From assembly GCA_050084985.1 (NCBI GenBank), contig JBITNC010000001.1, positions 122,946,001 to 123,010,000 on the forward strand: a DNA stretch of 64,000 bases, in the 5' to 3' direction. Position 1 is the stretch's first letter; each line of letters begins with the position of its first letter. Made by a program: the position numbers and the translations under genes. Below, piece by piece: positions 21,781 through 33,685 of this stretch. A model generated the notes under the pieces. The model saw nothing but the letters and a program-made list of their open reading frames with translations. It made no database searches and was not told the origin of the DNA. The DNA comes from Nageia nagi (taxonomy: Eukaryota > Pinophyta).

Positions 21781-23042
21781 CTCACCATGTGGTCACAGGG
21801 GAGTGATCATAGTAACTTCATAATGTGATCACATATGCTAGTAATCAGGAGGTGAATTCTCCTCCAATCATCATCTTCCATTGGTAGAATGAGTTAGAAT
21901 GCCAAGAAATAAGATCCCCAAGATCCAAAAAGTAGCTAGCACTCTAATCCATGTAAGAATCAGACTTTCTAGTAACATTTCATCGCATAAGGGAGGCTAG
22001 ATGACTAGAGTGATAATTGAGGAAAGTAAAAAGTTAAAATGACATTTTAGTTTCTAAAAGTTGCTTATATAGGTTACCTTTTGACCTAGAAACCAGGGCA
22101 TTGCACTTTTTCATTATAAGGCATGCAAAATTATTATTTTATATGCCCAAAATGGTTGAAACTATTTTAGGTGCCTAACATCTCTTTTTGGACACATAAA
22201 ACAATAATTTTCATGCTGCCAGTGGCATCCATTTTTATGAGATATGCATAAAATCAAAGGGAAATGGATCCACATAATGCATATAATTAATTTGAATACC
22301 TACCACACATCTTGGATTAAAAACATAGTATTTGCATTTTTAAAAAATATTTGTATTAAATATACATCACCAACAATGTGGAAAAAAGATAAATTGGTAA
22401 CACTTTTAGATAATTTATTACCTTATATTTTTCTCATAATTCTATGCAATTATTACAAAAATATAATGTGCACTAGAATGATGGATTTCAAATATTCATA
22501 AATATTGCTATCTTAAACATATTCCAAAATTTGTGATAGCAAGTTATTAGTATCACCCTATCATTGGAGAATATTGAAATGATATAAAAGTAGGAGTGAT
22601 ATAGGTTGCCCAAAATCCTACACACAAAAGGGACAATCCTACACTACCAATGGCCTAAAATTGCAACAAATCTCTTAAATTGGGACATGTTAATATTTCA
22701 TTATATTTATATTTTATTTTCTAACTTCTTTATGGAAATGACATATTTTCAAGTTAATGATCACTATTGTTGAAGATAGGATCAGCAAATTTGGCACATT
22801 TCATGCTACCAGTGGCATGGGTCTTCTTTAAATATTTATGTGATTTATGCCTCAAAAACCACTCAAAAACTAAAAAAATAGATATATTTTTTATTTTATG
22901 CTTTATTAGTGTTCAAATGAATGATGGATTTCAACCATAGTTCCTTAAAAAACTAATGATCATTTTCATAGCCATGGTCCTCCATGAAAAAATATTGTAT
23001 CTCTTACAAGATAATATTATATTCATTTCATCCTTGCTACAT
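21781..23042. other. Unassigned AT-rich stretch
   Basis: I see no coding similarity here. Two short phrases on the theme of CTGCCAGTGGCAT (22218 and 22811) resemble motifs in the Tat-like LTRs, so this may be an old, very diverged LTR or leader. The frame at 22244-22501 has no recognisable features. Confidence 0.4.
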
Positions 23043-23308
23043 AGCATAATGTCTTTGAGTCATAGACATTAAAATGTATGACCACTAATGGCCAATGACA
23101 TGTTTAGTGAGAGTTCACTCACTTAATAGTAAATTGGTGATACAGCCATAACCAAGATGTTGACATTGGATCATCTCTAATGGATGATGTAACTTAGTGT
23201 GTATCCACATGGTTTTTGCTTTGAACTCATCCAAATCATAATATATTTGGATCATAGATATAAAACATATGATCATCTATGGCTAATGACATGGCTAGTG
23301 AGAGTTCA
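23043..23308 (+). repeat. Tandem repeats of Tat-like copy G, left part
   Basis: These are plus-strand copies of the 185-190-bp repeat, with markers GTGAGAGTTCA near 23107 and 23298. The array is split by element H and resumes at 30147. Confidence 0.88.
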
Positions 23309-24412
23309 TAATCCAAAATTTGGATCCCTTTGACATTTAGTAATCTCCATTTTAGTGTGTTCATTATGATCGCCTTATCTTCAGCTTTTCAATGCTTCTT
23401 TCAGATCATGAATCCGAGTCCGTATGTGGAAGATATGATATTAATACCGTTTGTGTATTTTGAAAAAATAAATAAATAAATAAAAATAAAAAAAATAATA
23501 TAAAACATTTTGGCGAGACCCGCCTGCCACCCGTTGGACCATGTAGGCGTGGAGTTGACCATAAGTGAACGTGAAGATTACCTGCCATCGTGGAAGCCTG
23601 CATGGAGGATGAGCTCGATTGACCATTTGATTGCCCACATGAACAAGACCACCAGCTCGACCGCCAGCTAGACCACCAACCAAATCGCCAGCCAAGATGC
23701 CACCATCGATCAATAGGAGGTTGACTTCTTACCAAAATGTGCCACGTGTCACCACCATAGTGCACCCGCCCAATGTTAGGTTTTTTTAATGTATTTTTAG
23801 TGTTTTCAAAAGTTTATGGTGATTTTTAATTCGCCTAAAGTCCTATTATTAGGCTGAGTTAATTCTGTAAGCTTGAAACAATCCAATGAGCATATTATTT
23901 CAATTTTAGAGTTCATTTTCGGGAGATGTTTACAACCATTTGAGCCTAAATTTGATAGGAAGATCAAGGAGGTTAATGGGTATCTGAGAATAGGTTTTGT
24001 ATCAAAATTCTTAGTTGTAATACTCTCCAATTTTAGCCCCCAAAATTGTATAAAAGGGGAGCAAATTAGACATGAGAAAGGAGAGAGGATTTCAAGAAAG
24101 TTGTTTTTAGTTCTTGTTGTGATTTTCAGAGCTATGAGTGTGTTGTGAATGTGAGAGGAGGTTTTGAAGGACCATGGAGGCCTTGTAAAGTGATTCCACC
24201 CATTGATAGTACAGAGCTTTTGAGCTAGATGTAGCCCACACTGGGTGAACCAAGATAATTTTGCTTGTCTCTTTCTATGGTGAATGCTTTTCTCTTCTCT
24301 GTGTTTACAAATTTGTTCTTGATTTTCCTTTACAAGCACTTAATTATTTTAAGTGTGAATTGATCCTAAGAAAAGGTTAAATTGAAATTTTAATCTTATA
24401 GTTTATGGATCA
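23309..24412 (+). mobile_element. 5' LTR of element H
   Basis: It begins TAATCCAAAA (the usual TG start has become TA) and ends GGATCA. A GC-richer island lies at 23510-23760. A TATA-like TATAAAAGG block lies at 24050-24058. Frames reported on either strand inside it are non-genic LTR sequence. Confidence 0.93.
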
Positions 24413-24416
24413 CGTT

Positions 24417-24428
24417 TGGTATTAGAGC
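24417..24428 (+). other. Primer binding site of element H
   Basis: TGGTATTAGAGC differs by one base from the initiator-Met-tRNA site TGGTATCAGAGC. The change is C to T. Confidence 0.9.
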
Positions 24429-24457
24429 AGTTGAAATCATTGGGATAACCTATATTT

Positions 24458-27400
24458 TTGAGATTGTTGTTGGTGTTTGGAAAGTGTTCTTGCATGTATA
24501 CCAGGTCACAAAGCAAGAAAGGAGAAGGAGAATTTGTAAAGGAGGATCCAGAAATTGGTTCTAGAGTTTGGATAAAGAAGCAAAGAGAGCTTGGAGCCAT
24601 GGCCAATGAAAGAGGGTCTAATGTGGAAAAGCAAATTGCTGATCTCTCCACAATGTTCCAGAAGATGTCTCTTCAATACCAACACTTTCAAGAACAACAA
24701 TACAAGAAAAATGAAGGTGAACCTAGTGAAGGTAATAAAATTGACAATGATGTTACACATAGTGTTTTTCAAAGTTCTCCTTTGAAATTGGAAGTTAAAT
24801 TTGATTTGCCTACTTTTATTAGAGAAGTGAATGCTGAGAAGTTAGACCATTGGATTAAAAAAATTGAGGTATATCGTAGAATTCAAAGAATTGTAAGAGA
24901 TGAGGATAAAATCCAATTAGAAACTCTTAAAATGAGTGGTAATGCACTTGTTTGGTGGGAAAGTTATTTGCAAAGTAAGAATGAATCAATTCAAGCTTGT
25001 ATTGCTTCTTGGACCCATTTTGTATAATTGCTTAGAGATCAGTTTTATCCTTTGGGTTATCGGCAAAAGGTAGTCATGGAATGGAAAACTTTCTATCAAG
25101 GCAAAGGGCAAAGTGTGCAAGAGTACACTATGGAATTCCAAAGAAGAGCTGTAATGCAAGGTATCCCTCTTGATTCCCAAGATACTCTTCTTAAGTATAT
25201 TGGTGGTTTGCACAATTATTTAAAGCATACAATATTGATGTTTGATCCAAATAATTTGGATAAAGTTTGTATACAAGCCACTCACTTAGAAGAAAGGGGA
25301 AATTTTGTTGAGGAAGGGAAAAAGAAAAATGATTCCAATAACAATAGTAATAATGATTCTGAAAAGAACAAAGGGAAGGGGAAAAAGAAAACTACGTCTA
25401 CTACATAAAAAGAGAAGTCTAAAGATGTATGTACACATTGTCAAAAAGAAGGTCATTTAGAGGCTAAATGTTGGAAATTGCATCCTAAATTATGCCCTAA
25501 ACCTAAAGGTCAAAAGAAGCAAACAAATACAATTACTAAGGAAATTGAAGATGGTTTAGATGTAGATGATAAAATGGCATGTATGGTTTTGCATAATACA
25601 CCTAGTGAAGATGAGGAAAATAAGAAAATTGAACTTTTTCACATCAAGGTACAAGCTAAGAAGACTAGGATTGATACATTGTTTGATTCTAGATCTCAAG
25701 CTAACTTAATTATAGAAAAGTATGTCAAATAACTTGCACTCACTACTCAACCTCATCCAAACCCATATCCATTGGGATGGGTTAATAAAAATTCCAAGTT
25801 AAAGGTAACACAACAATGCAAGTTGCAATTTGGGATTAACAGGGAGTACATTGATGAAATTTTACTTGATGTTGTTCCTTTGGATATTTGTGGGATTATG
25901 CTTGGTAGTTCTTATCTATGGGAAAGATATGCTTTATTTTATATAAAGGAAAACAAATATAGACTCATTAAAGATGGAGTTGAATACATGGTTAGTGCTC
26001 ATCAAAACAAGAAAAAAGATATTTCTTTGATTACTGTAGGACAAGCAAAGAGACTAATCCATACAGGACAAATGTTTGTACTTGCAATGGTGAAATCTCA
26101 AGATGAAGTGAAAATCATAAAGGCACCTGAGGATTGTGAACCACAATACAAAGAAGAAGTAAAAGAGGTAATTTTCAAATTTGAAGATTTATTTCAAGTA
26201 CCTAAAGAACTTCCACCAAAAAGAGATATACAACATAAGATTCAATTACATCTTGATGTTGCACTTCCTAATATTGGATTATATATAAATTCTATTTTGG
26301 AAACTAAAGAAATTAATAAATAAGTCAAGGAATTGTTAGATCAAGGAATCATTAGACCTAGCACATCACCGTGTGGATCTCCTATTGTTATAATTCCAAA
26401 GAAAGATGGAACTTGGCATATGTGTGTTGATTATAGGGCACTAAATAAGATCATAGTTAAAAATCAATATCCTTTGCCATGTATTGATGATTTAATGGAT
26501 CAATTACAAAAAGCTAGGCTTTTCACAAAATTGGATCTAAAAAGTGGTTATCATCAAGTACGAGTTAAAGAAGAGGATGTGTGGAAAATTGCTTTTAAAA
26601 CTAGGCAAGGATTGTTTGAATGGTTGGTTTTATCATTTGGATTATGTAATGCTCTTGCTACTTTCATGCGTGTAATGAATGAGGTTTTAAGGCCTTTCAT
26701 TGATGATTTTGTTATTTTGTATCTTGATGATGTTCTCATTTACAGTGATAATTGGAAAGATCATGTGGTACATATTCGTAAAGTGTTTGAAGCTTTTAGG
26801 GAAGCAAAACTCTATTTGAAGATGTCTAAGTGTGAGTTTGTCAGGAAGAGTTTAATCTATCTTGGCCACATTGTAGATGAAGGTCAATTGAGGATAGATC
26901 CTACAAAAATTGAGGCTATGTTGAAATGGCCTACTCCCACTAATGTGATAGAGACTAGGAGTTTTCTTGGGGCAGTACAGTATATACGCAAGTTTATTGC
27001 TAACTTTTCTTACATGGCTTCTCCACTTCATGCAATTATAGAAAAGAGTCATGGATTTCAGTGGGGAGGGAAAGAACAACATGCTTTTGAATTGCTTAAA
27101 AGGAAAATTAGTAATGCTCCAGTACTTGCTTTGCCTAATCTTCAAAAAACTTTTGAAATTGAAACTGATGTAGGTGACTATGCTATGGGTGCAATTTTAT
27201 TACAGGAAAAACATCCAGTCTGCTATCACTCGAAAATATTTACCAGTGTGGTAAGAAACTATCCCACATATGACAAAGAGTTGTATGCATTAGCTCAAAG
27301 TGTTAAGAAATGGAAGCACTATTTGGTAGGTAAAGAGATAATAATTCATACAAACCATCAACCCTTGCAATATCTTCAGTCATAATCTAAGTTGCAACAA

Positions 27401-29002
27401 TCTAGGCACTTTCGTTGGATGGGATTTTTGCAACAATTTCATTTGGTGATTAATTACAAGAAGGGTACTCAAAATAAAATTACTGATATGTTGTCTAGGC
27501 CTCCAATAGTTGCTAGTGTTGTGATTCTGCAAAATAGTTCTTTAATGCATGACGGGTATAAAGAATAGTATATGGTTGATCCTGATTTCCAAAATGTCTA
27601 TCATAGATTGAGTCTTAGTAATGAGGTTGGTAATTATGACTTTCATTTGAATGATGGAGTACTTTTTCATTTGGGAAAACTGTGTATTCCTAATGGTGAG
27701 AGGAATGATTTGATTAGGGAATCTCATACTTCTAATATTTCAGGGCACCTTGGTGTTGGGAAAACTCTTGCTAATCTACAAAGGTATTGTTACTGGCCTA
27801 AAATGCAAGAAAATATATCTAGATATATCAGAGGTTGTATGTTATATAGTGTAAGCAAACCCAATAACAGGAAATTTGGTCTTTATATGCCATTGTCTGT
27901 TCCTACACAACCATGGGAGAGTATTTCTATGGATTTTGTTAGAGGTTTACCTATGTCTAAAAGAGGTCATGATTATTTATATGTGGTTGTGGATAGATTC
28001 AGTAAGATGTGTATTCTAATCCCATGTAAAAAGATTGTGACAGGTCAAGAGGTAGCTAATCTTTTCTTTACTTATGTGTGGGTACATTTTGGTCTTCCTA
28101 CTTCTATCATTTCTGATAGGGATTCCAGGTTTCTTGGAAAATTTTGCACTTCTTTGTGGGAAAGGATGGACACTAAGCTAAAGAGGAGTATAGCATTTCA
28201 TCCACAGAAAGATGGTCAAATAGAGGTGGTAAATAGGATAATGGTACACCTATTACGGGGTTATTATGGTAAGCATCCTAAGACTTGGGATGAGCATTTG
28301 AACTATATACAATATGCATATAATTAGGCTTTACATTCTTCTACTAACAAAACACCTTTTGAAACTTATTTTGGTTATTTGCCAAAATCACCTTTCGATA
28401 TGGCTGTTGCTTCAACAAGTGATGGAGATATAGTTCTTCATAATGAGGAGGAGAGGGAAAAGAATTTTATTGAGAGGATTGGATTGATTCATCAGAAGGT
28501 AAAAGAACAGTTGGAGAAGAGTCAGGCCAAGTATAAGAAGAGGCATGATCATCATCGAGTGGATCATAAATTTCAGGTTGGGGATCAGGTATGGCTTCAT
28601 CTCAGTAAGGAGAGATAGCATGGTGAGGGAAAGAAGTTGAAACCAATAAGGTATGGTCCATTTACCATTCTTGGTCAAGTTGGAGATAATGTGTTTCGAT
28701 TGGACTTACCACCCTATATGCAAATGTATTCCATTATTAATGTTGAGAACTTGAAGTTGTACGAACCAGCCTTAGTTGCAAAAGATATAGATGTTATGTT
28801 ACCATCAATTGAGAATTTAGCCCCTGAGCACATGAATGTGTTGGTTGAGGATGTAGTATTGGAAAAGAAGCAACAATCATCTTGTAGTGGCATACACAAG
28901 GTGTGGCATATTGGAGTGAAGGGACAACATCCACACAAGGCCAAGTGGTATGTAGTTGATCGGGTGAGGGAGCTCTACCCTCACCTCATTTCATCATCCT
29001 AA
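24458..29002 (+). pseudogene. Gag-pol of element H (single frame, eight premature stops)
   Basis: A frame of 1514 codons without any frameshift, ending at TAA 29000-29002. Premature stops are at 25025, 25406, 25730, 26321, 27383, 27566, 28325 and 28616, six or so TAA/TAG at places where a Gln codon is one C-to-T step away. Gag lies at 24458-25420 with a CCHC knuckle at 25430-25471 (CTHCQKEGHLEAKC). Protease is at about 25640-25960, its active site changed to DSR at 25685-25693. Reverse transcriptase is at 26333-27000 with YLDD at 26720-26731. RNase H is at 27130-27540. Integrase is at 27700-28330, with D at 27932, D at 28115 and E at 28223, a proper DD35E spacing. The C-terminal tail may be a diverged chromodomain, which I cannot confirm. 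Confidence 0.93.
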
Positions 29003-29031
29003 ATGCTTTTGGGGATAAAATATCTCTCTCA

Positions 29032-29042
29032 ATGAGGAGGAA
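29032..29042 (+). other. Purine-rich tract of element H
   Basis: ATGAGGAGGAA directly precedes the 3' LTR and is the likely plus-strand primer. Confidence 0.8.
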
Positions 29043-30141
29043 TGATCCAAAATTTAGATACCTTCAACATTCAGTAATCTCTATTTCAATGTGTTCATTG
29101 TGATCACCTTATCTTCAACTTTCTGATGCTTCTTTCAGATCATGAATTCGAGTTCGTATGTGGAAGATATGATATTAATACTGTTTATGTATTTTGAAAA
29201 AAAAAATAAATAAAAATAAAAAAATAATAATATAAAATGTTTTGGTGGGACCCGCCTACCACCCACCGGACCACATAGGCGTGGAGTTGACTACAGGTGA
29301 ACATGAAGACTACCTACCACCATGGAAGCCTATGTGGAGGATGAGCCTAGTTGATCATTTGATCACCCACATGAATGAGACCACTAGCTTGATTGCCAAC
29401 CAGACCACCAGCCAGACTGCCAACCAAGCTACCATCGCTGGTCAACAGGAGGTTGACTTCTTCCCAGAATGTGCCACATTTCACCACCACAGTGCACCTA
29501 CCCAATGTTAGGTTTTTTTAATTTATTTTTGGTGTTTTCAAAGGATTATGGTGATTTTTAATTCACCTAAAGTCCTATTATTAGGTTGAGTTAATTTTGT
29601 AAGCCTAAAACAATCCAGTGAGCGTATTATTTCAATTTTAGAGTTCATTTTGGGGAGATTTTTACAACCATTTGAGCCCAAATTTGACAAGAAGATCAAG
29701 GAGGTTAATGGATATCTAAAAATAGGTTTTGTATCAAAATTACTATTTGTAATACTCTCCAATTTTATCCCCCAAAATTGTATAAAAGGGGAGCAAATTG
29801 GACATGAGAAAGGAGAGAGGATTTCAGGAAAGTTGTTTTCAGTTCTTGTGATTTTCAGAGCTATGAGTGTGTTGTGAATGTGAGAGGAGATTTTGAAGGA
29901 CCATGGAGGCCTTGTAAAGTTATTCCACCCATTGATAGTAGAGAGCTTTTGAGCTAGATGTAGCCCACACTGGGTGAACTAGGATAATTTTACTTATCTC
30001 TTTCTATGGTGAATGCTTTTCTCTTCTCTGTATTTACAAATTTATTCCTGGTTTTCCTTTATAAGCACTTAATTGTTTTAAGTGTGAATTGATCCTAAGA
30101 AAAGGTTAAATTGAAATTTTAATCTTATACTTTATGGATCA
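29043..30141 (+). mobile_element. 3' LTR of element H
   Basis: It starts TGATCCAAAA and ends GGATCA. It matches 23309-24412 throughout and is followed by GTTCA (30142-30146). Confidence 0.93.
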
Positions 30142-30146
30142 GTTCA

Positions 30147-30560
30147 CTCACTTAAAAGTAAACCAATGATACAGTTGTATGCAAGATGTTGATATTGGAT
30201 CATCTCCAACAGATGATGCAACTTGTATATCCACATGATTTTTTAAACCCATCCAAAGCATAATGTATTTGGATCATATATATAAAATGTATGATCATCA
30301 ATGGCCAATGACATAGCTAGTGACAGTTCACTCACTTAAAAGTAAACTAGCGATGTAGCTATAAGTAGGATGTTGACATTGGATCATCTCAAATGGATGA
30401 TGCAACCTATTATGTATCCATATGGTTTTTTCTTTGAACTCATCCAAAGCATAAATATCTTTGGATCATAGACATAAAATGTATGATCATCGATAGCCAT
30501 CGATATGGCTATTGAGAGTTCGCTCACTTAAAATAAAAATCGATGATGCATCCATTGGTA
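30147..30560 (+). repeat. Tandem repeats of Tat-like copy G, right part
   Basis: This continues the array at 23043-23308. Markers lie near 30320 and 30512, with a period of about 190 bp once element H is removed. Confidence 0.88.
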
Positions 30561-31169
30561 GATTGTTTACATTGACTCCTCATAAATAGATGATGCAATT
30601 GACTATGCATCCACCCCATGACTAACACTACATTGTAGGTATCTACATATTGAATAGCAAAAGAAAATATAAAGTATTCCAATCCATCAATAGTGTGCAC
30701 ACTATTCCCCACACCGCTAGCAGTGTCCATTTCATCATCATTTCACTACAGTCAAAGTAGTTCCCTTATGTTTCAAGGCATGGATATAAGTGTGAATGGT
30801 TCTTGAGTATCAGACATTATGGAATAGCCAAATTCATGGTTGAAGTAGTACAAGGGGAAAAATACATCTTCCATCTCCAAGATTGGATATGGAACTATAC
30901 AACTACCTAATAGCATAGTAATTTCCATCATCTTCACAACATCATTCCTAGAGAGATACTCTTCATCATATTTTTTCTTGGTTGCACCATACAAGGATCT
31001 TTCTTGGGGAATCCAAGTCAAAAGGGGGTAGCAAGAGATCTGTATCCTCATCATCAACAATAAGGGATAGTGCAGCAAAGAATTCAAAGTTCTCAAAAAA
31101 CTTTCTTCTACACTTCTTTTTTGTACATGTAATTTTATTACTTAAATCACACCTCTAAAGAGAGGCAAA
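30561..31169 (+). mobile_element. 3' untranslated region and polypurine tract of copy G
   Basis: This matches element C at 56040-56653 on the plus strand. It ends in the polypurine tract AAAGAGAGGCAAA (31157-31169), directly before an LTR. The 107-codon antisense frame at 30773-31096 is not conserved as a frame in the other copies. Confidence 0.8.
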
Positions 31170-31872
31170 TGTAGATTCCTAAAAATTAATTATTATTTAT
31201 TAAATAATTCATTTTATATTCTCAATGATGTATTATATAAAAAGGGTTTATAAATACCCAAAGCAAGGTATTTCATGTAATGGACCATTATATCATGACC
31301 TAGGGGTCAAATCTTTTAATACAATTGTTGCCATATAAATATATCAAAAGTAACCAAAGAAAGGGAGGGTATCCATAAGATCCAAGACGTGACTCTATTA
31401 ATTTAAGATTAGATAGAAGATCAAAACTAGGCTATAGGGCATGATATAAGCCATGATAAGGTCAAAGACAAATGAAGGAGAATGACAATTATTCCCTAAG
31501 GGAGATCCTTATGAATATCATATTTGTAAGAAGTGAATATCATTTCTTATCTTTATTACATATTCATTATATGATTACTCATTCATTTGATCATATTTAC
31601 ATTTCTTATCACACTTATAATTTCACTTATTCCATGTCATCAACAACATGCCTTGTATAGGCCATTAATGGCATGGTGATATATGAATGCATGTTTATTC
31701 TCAATGTACATTGTCTATAATTGATTTAATGTGCAATTGGGACAAAATGAACATGTATATCATTCTTAATCATTATTTTCTTATTTAATATATATGTTAA
31801 TAAAAATAAAGTATACCAATAGTACATTAATTAACCCCTATAAAAAATTAATCATATTATTTTGGGTCCTCA
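31170..31872 (+). mobile_element. LTR of the Tat-like family, 703 bp
   Basis: It starts TGTAGATTCC at 31170 and ends TCCTCA at 31872. It shares the first 100 bp and the last 80 bp with the LTRs of element C and differs in the middle, so it is a subtype. It is preceded by a polypurine tract and followed by a primer binding site, so it has internal element sequence on both sides. Confidence 0.85.
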
Positions 31873-31875
31873 TTT

Positions 31876-31885
31876 TGGTGAACCC
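31876..31885 (+). other. Primer binding site of the Tat-like family
   Basis: TGGTGAACCC lies three bases after the LTR. The same motif sits after the LTRs at 48489 and (minus strand) 8772. Confidence 0.75.
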
Positions 31886-32597
31886 AACATGAAGATTTAT
31901 CTTGCCCTCCTAGTGATATCTCACAAGAATTATGATCTAAATCTACACCATCATTGACATTAATAATTATTTCTAGGTCATCAACAAAATTGAAATGGAA
32001 AAAGTATTTCAAAATATGAATAGACAAGCACCTGCAATTAAGAGTTTGGATAGCATCTATAATTATTCCTCACCACCAGAGTTTAAAGCCCCCAAATTTA
32101 AATAAGATGATTCTTGCTCTACATTATCATTAGATCAAAATCCATTAGTTAAAGATATAATAGCAGGTAATATATTTTCATATCCTTTTATGCAAGAATA
32201 TATGGTTGATAGTTGTAAGAGTGTTGAAAAGGATTTAGAAACATTAGATCATGATATGTTCTCTTCTCCTATTTATGATGATATTAATGATGAATTATGG
32301 TATAATGATGTTGATCCAATGGAGTTTGATGGTTATAATAATGATGATAAATTGGAGTACATGAGGGTATGTTATGAATTGGCTAACTCAAATAAGGATA
32401 ATGAGGAAGAAAATGAGATTTTAGGGTTGAATAGATCATTGGTGCTATTACAAAAGGATAATGAATTGGTTGAAGTTGAAGCTTCTCTTCCACCACCATA
32501 AGAAAAAAGGTACACAAATGATTTTATTGAGATTCATAATAATTTTTCAAGGTCTTATATTCATATGCCTAATGTAGATCTATGTTTTTTCACACAT
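31886..32597 (+). pseudogene. Leader and chimeric frame of a Tat-like deletion derivative
   Basis: After a leader, the start at 32016 resembles the Gag start of element C. Downstream the sequence (32190-32501, 103 codons, acidic) resembles the linker between protease and reverse transcriptase in C, around 51000-51420, ending in a Pro-rich block (SLPPP) followed by a stop. Most of gag and all of protease are missing. The same derivative occurs in part at 1952-2348, so this is a recurring deletion form and not a one-off. Confidence 0.6.
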
Positions 32598-32817
32598 TTT
32601 TCAAAATGGATGGTCCCATATACAAATTTGGAGATGGAAGATGTGTTTTTTGCTTTGTACTAATTCAACCATGAATCTAGCTATTCTATTATTTCTGATA
32701 CTCAAGAACCATTTGCTATTACATACATGCCTTGATATAGAGAGGATTTGCTTTGAATGAAATGAAATGGTGATGAAATGCATATCATTGATAGCATAGG
32801 GAATAGTGTGCACATTG
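32598..32817 (-). mobile_element. Tat-like 3' region fragment, inverted
   Basis: In minus orientation this matches 19310-19540 of copy F, part of the 3' untranslated region. It switches to LTR sequence at a shared GTGGAAT word near 32825. Confidence 0.7.
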
Positions 32818-33205
32818 TTGAAGATGTGGAATAAGTAAAATTACAAGTGTAACAAGAAATGTAAAGAAGATTGAATAAATGAGTAATCATATAACAAATA
32901 TGTAATAAAGATAAGAAATGATGTTCACTTGTTACATATATGATATTCATAAGGATATCCCTTAGGGCCTACTCATCATTCTCCTTCACTTATCTTTGAC
33001 CTTATAGTGGCTTTTGTGATGTCTTGTAGCCTAGTTCTAATCTTTTTTTCTGATCTTCAATTGATATATTCTCCTCTTTGATCCTATGGATACCCCCATT
33101 ATTTGGTTTCTTTTGATGTCTTTATATTACAACACTTGTATTATAAGATTTTACCCCTAGCTCATGATATAATGGTCCATTACATGAAATACCTTGCTTT
33201 GGGTA
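32818..33205 (-). mobile_element. LTR fragment, inverted
   Basis: On the minus strand this matches about 31245-31640 of the 703-bp LTR. It forms the left arm of a large inverted repeat with 33210-33450. Confidence 0.8.
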
Positions 33206-33209
33206 TTTT

Positions 33210-33685
33210 TAATATAAGATCAAATAGAAGATTAGAGCTACGCTACAAGACATCATAAAACCCATGATAAGGTCAAAGACAAATGAAGGAGAATGTAGAT
33301 TATGCCCTAAGGGAGATCCTTGTGAATATCATATCTATAACAAGTGAACATCATTTCTTATCTTTATTATATATTTATTATATAATTATTCATTGATTTG
33401 ATCATCTTTACATTTCTTATCACACTTGTAATTTCTCTTATTCCACACCATTAATGGCATGCCTAATTTAGGTCATTAATAACATGATGAAATATGAATG
33501 CACATTTGTTTTCGATGTATGTTGTTGATAATTAATTGGATGTGCAATTGGGATAAAATGAACATGTATGTTATTCTTAATCATTATTATCATATTTCAT
33601 ATATATATATCAGTAAAAACAAAGTAGACAAATAGTGCATTAATTAACCCCCATAAACAAATAATCACATTATTATGGATCTACA
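33210..33685 (+). mobile_element. LTR fragment, direct, ending in CTACA
   Basis: On the plus strand this matches about 31395-31872. It ends at CTACA (33681-33685). The following sequence has no primer binding site, so the outer edge of an insertion probably lies here. Confidence 0.8.

Larger units (their letters stand above)
23309..30141 (+). mobile_element. Element H: chromovirus-like Ty3/gypsy element
   Basis: A complete element of 6833 bp, flanked by GTTCA (23304-23308 and 30142-30146) and inserted in the satellite-like repeats of copy G. It has LTRs of 1104 and 1099 bp, a tRNA-iMet-type primer binding site, one gag-pol frame and a purine-rich tract. The LTRs differ at roughly a tenth of sites by eye, mostly transitions, so it is old but not ancient. 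Order gag, protease, reverse transcriptase, RNase H, integrase is that of Ty3/gypsy. Confidence 0.95.

Noticed and set aside
22244-22501. 85-codon frame with hydrophobic segments
   Set aside because: AT-rich sequence gives hydrophobic residues by composition; no conserved motif and no support from neighbours.
23406-23765. Frames of 119 and 90 codons on the minus strand in the 5' LTR of H, and one of 89 codons on the plus strand in the 3' LTR
   Set aside because: They fall in the GC-richer LTR island, use different strands in the two LTRs and contain tryptophan- or serine-rich low-complexity sequence.
24458-29002. TAA and TAG read as glutamine (an altered genetic code)
   Set aside because: All stops in H fit Gln, but the PMD frame also has TGA stops, other copies are full of frameshifts, and the elements are typical of land plants. 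C-to-T decay explains the pattern.
30773-31096. 107-codon antisense frame conserved in the 3' region of the Tat-like family
   Set aside because: The DNA is conserved in F, C and the inverted copy, but stops and frameshifts fall in different places, so the similarity is that of a non-coding 3' region.
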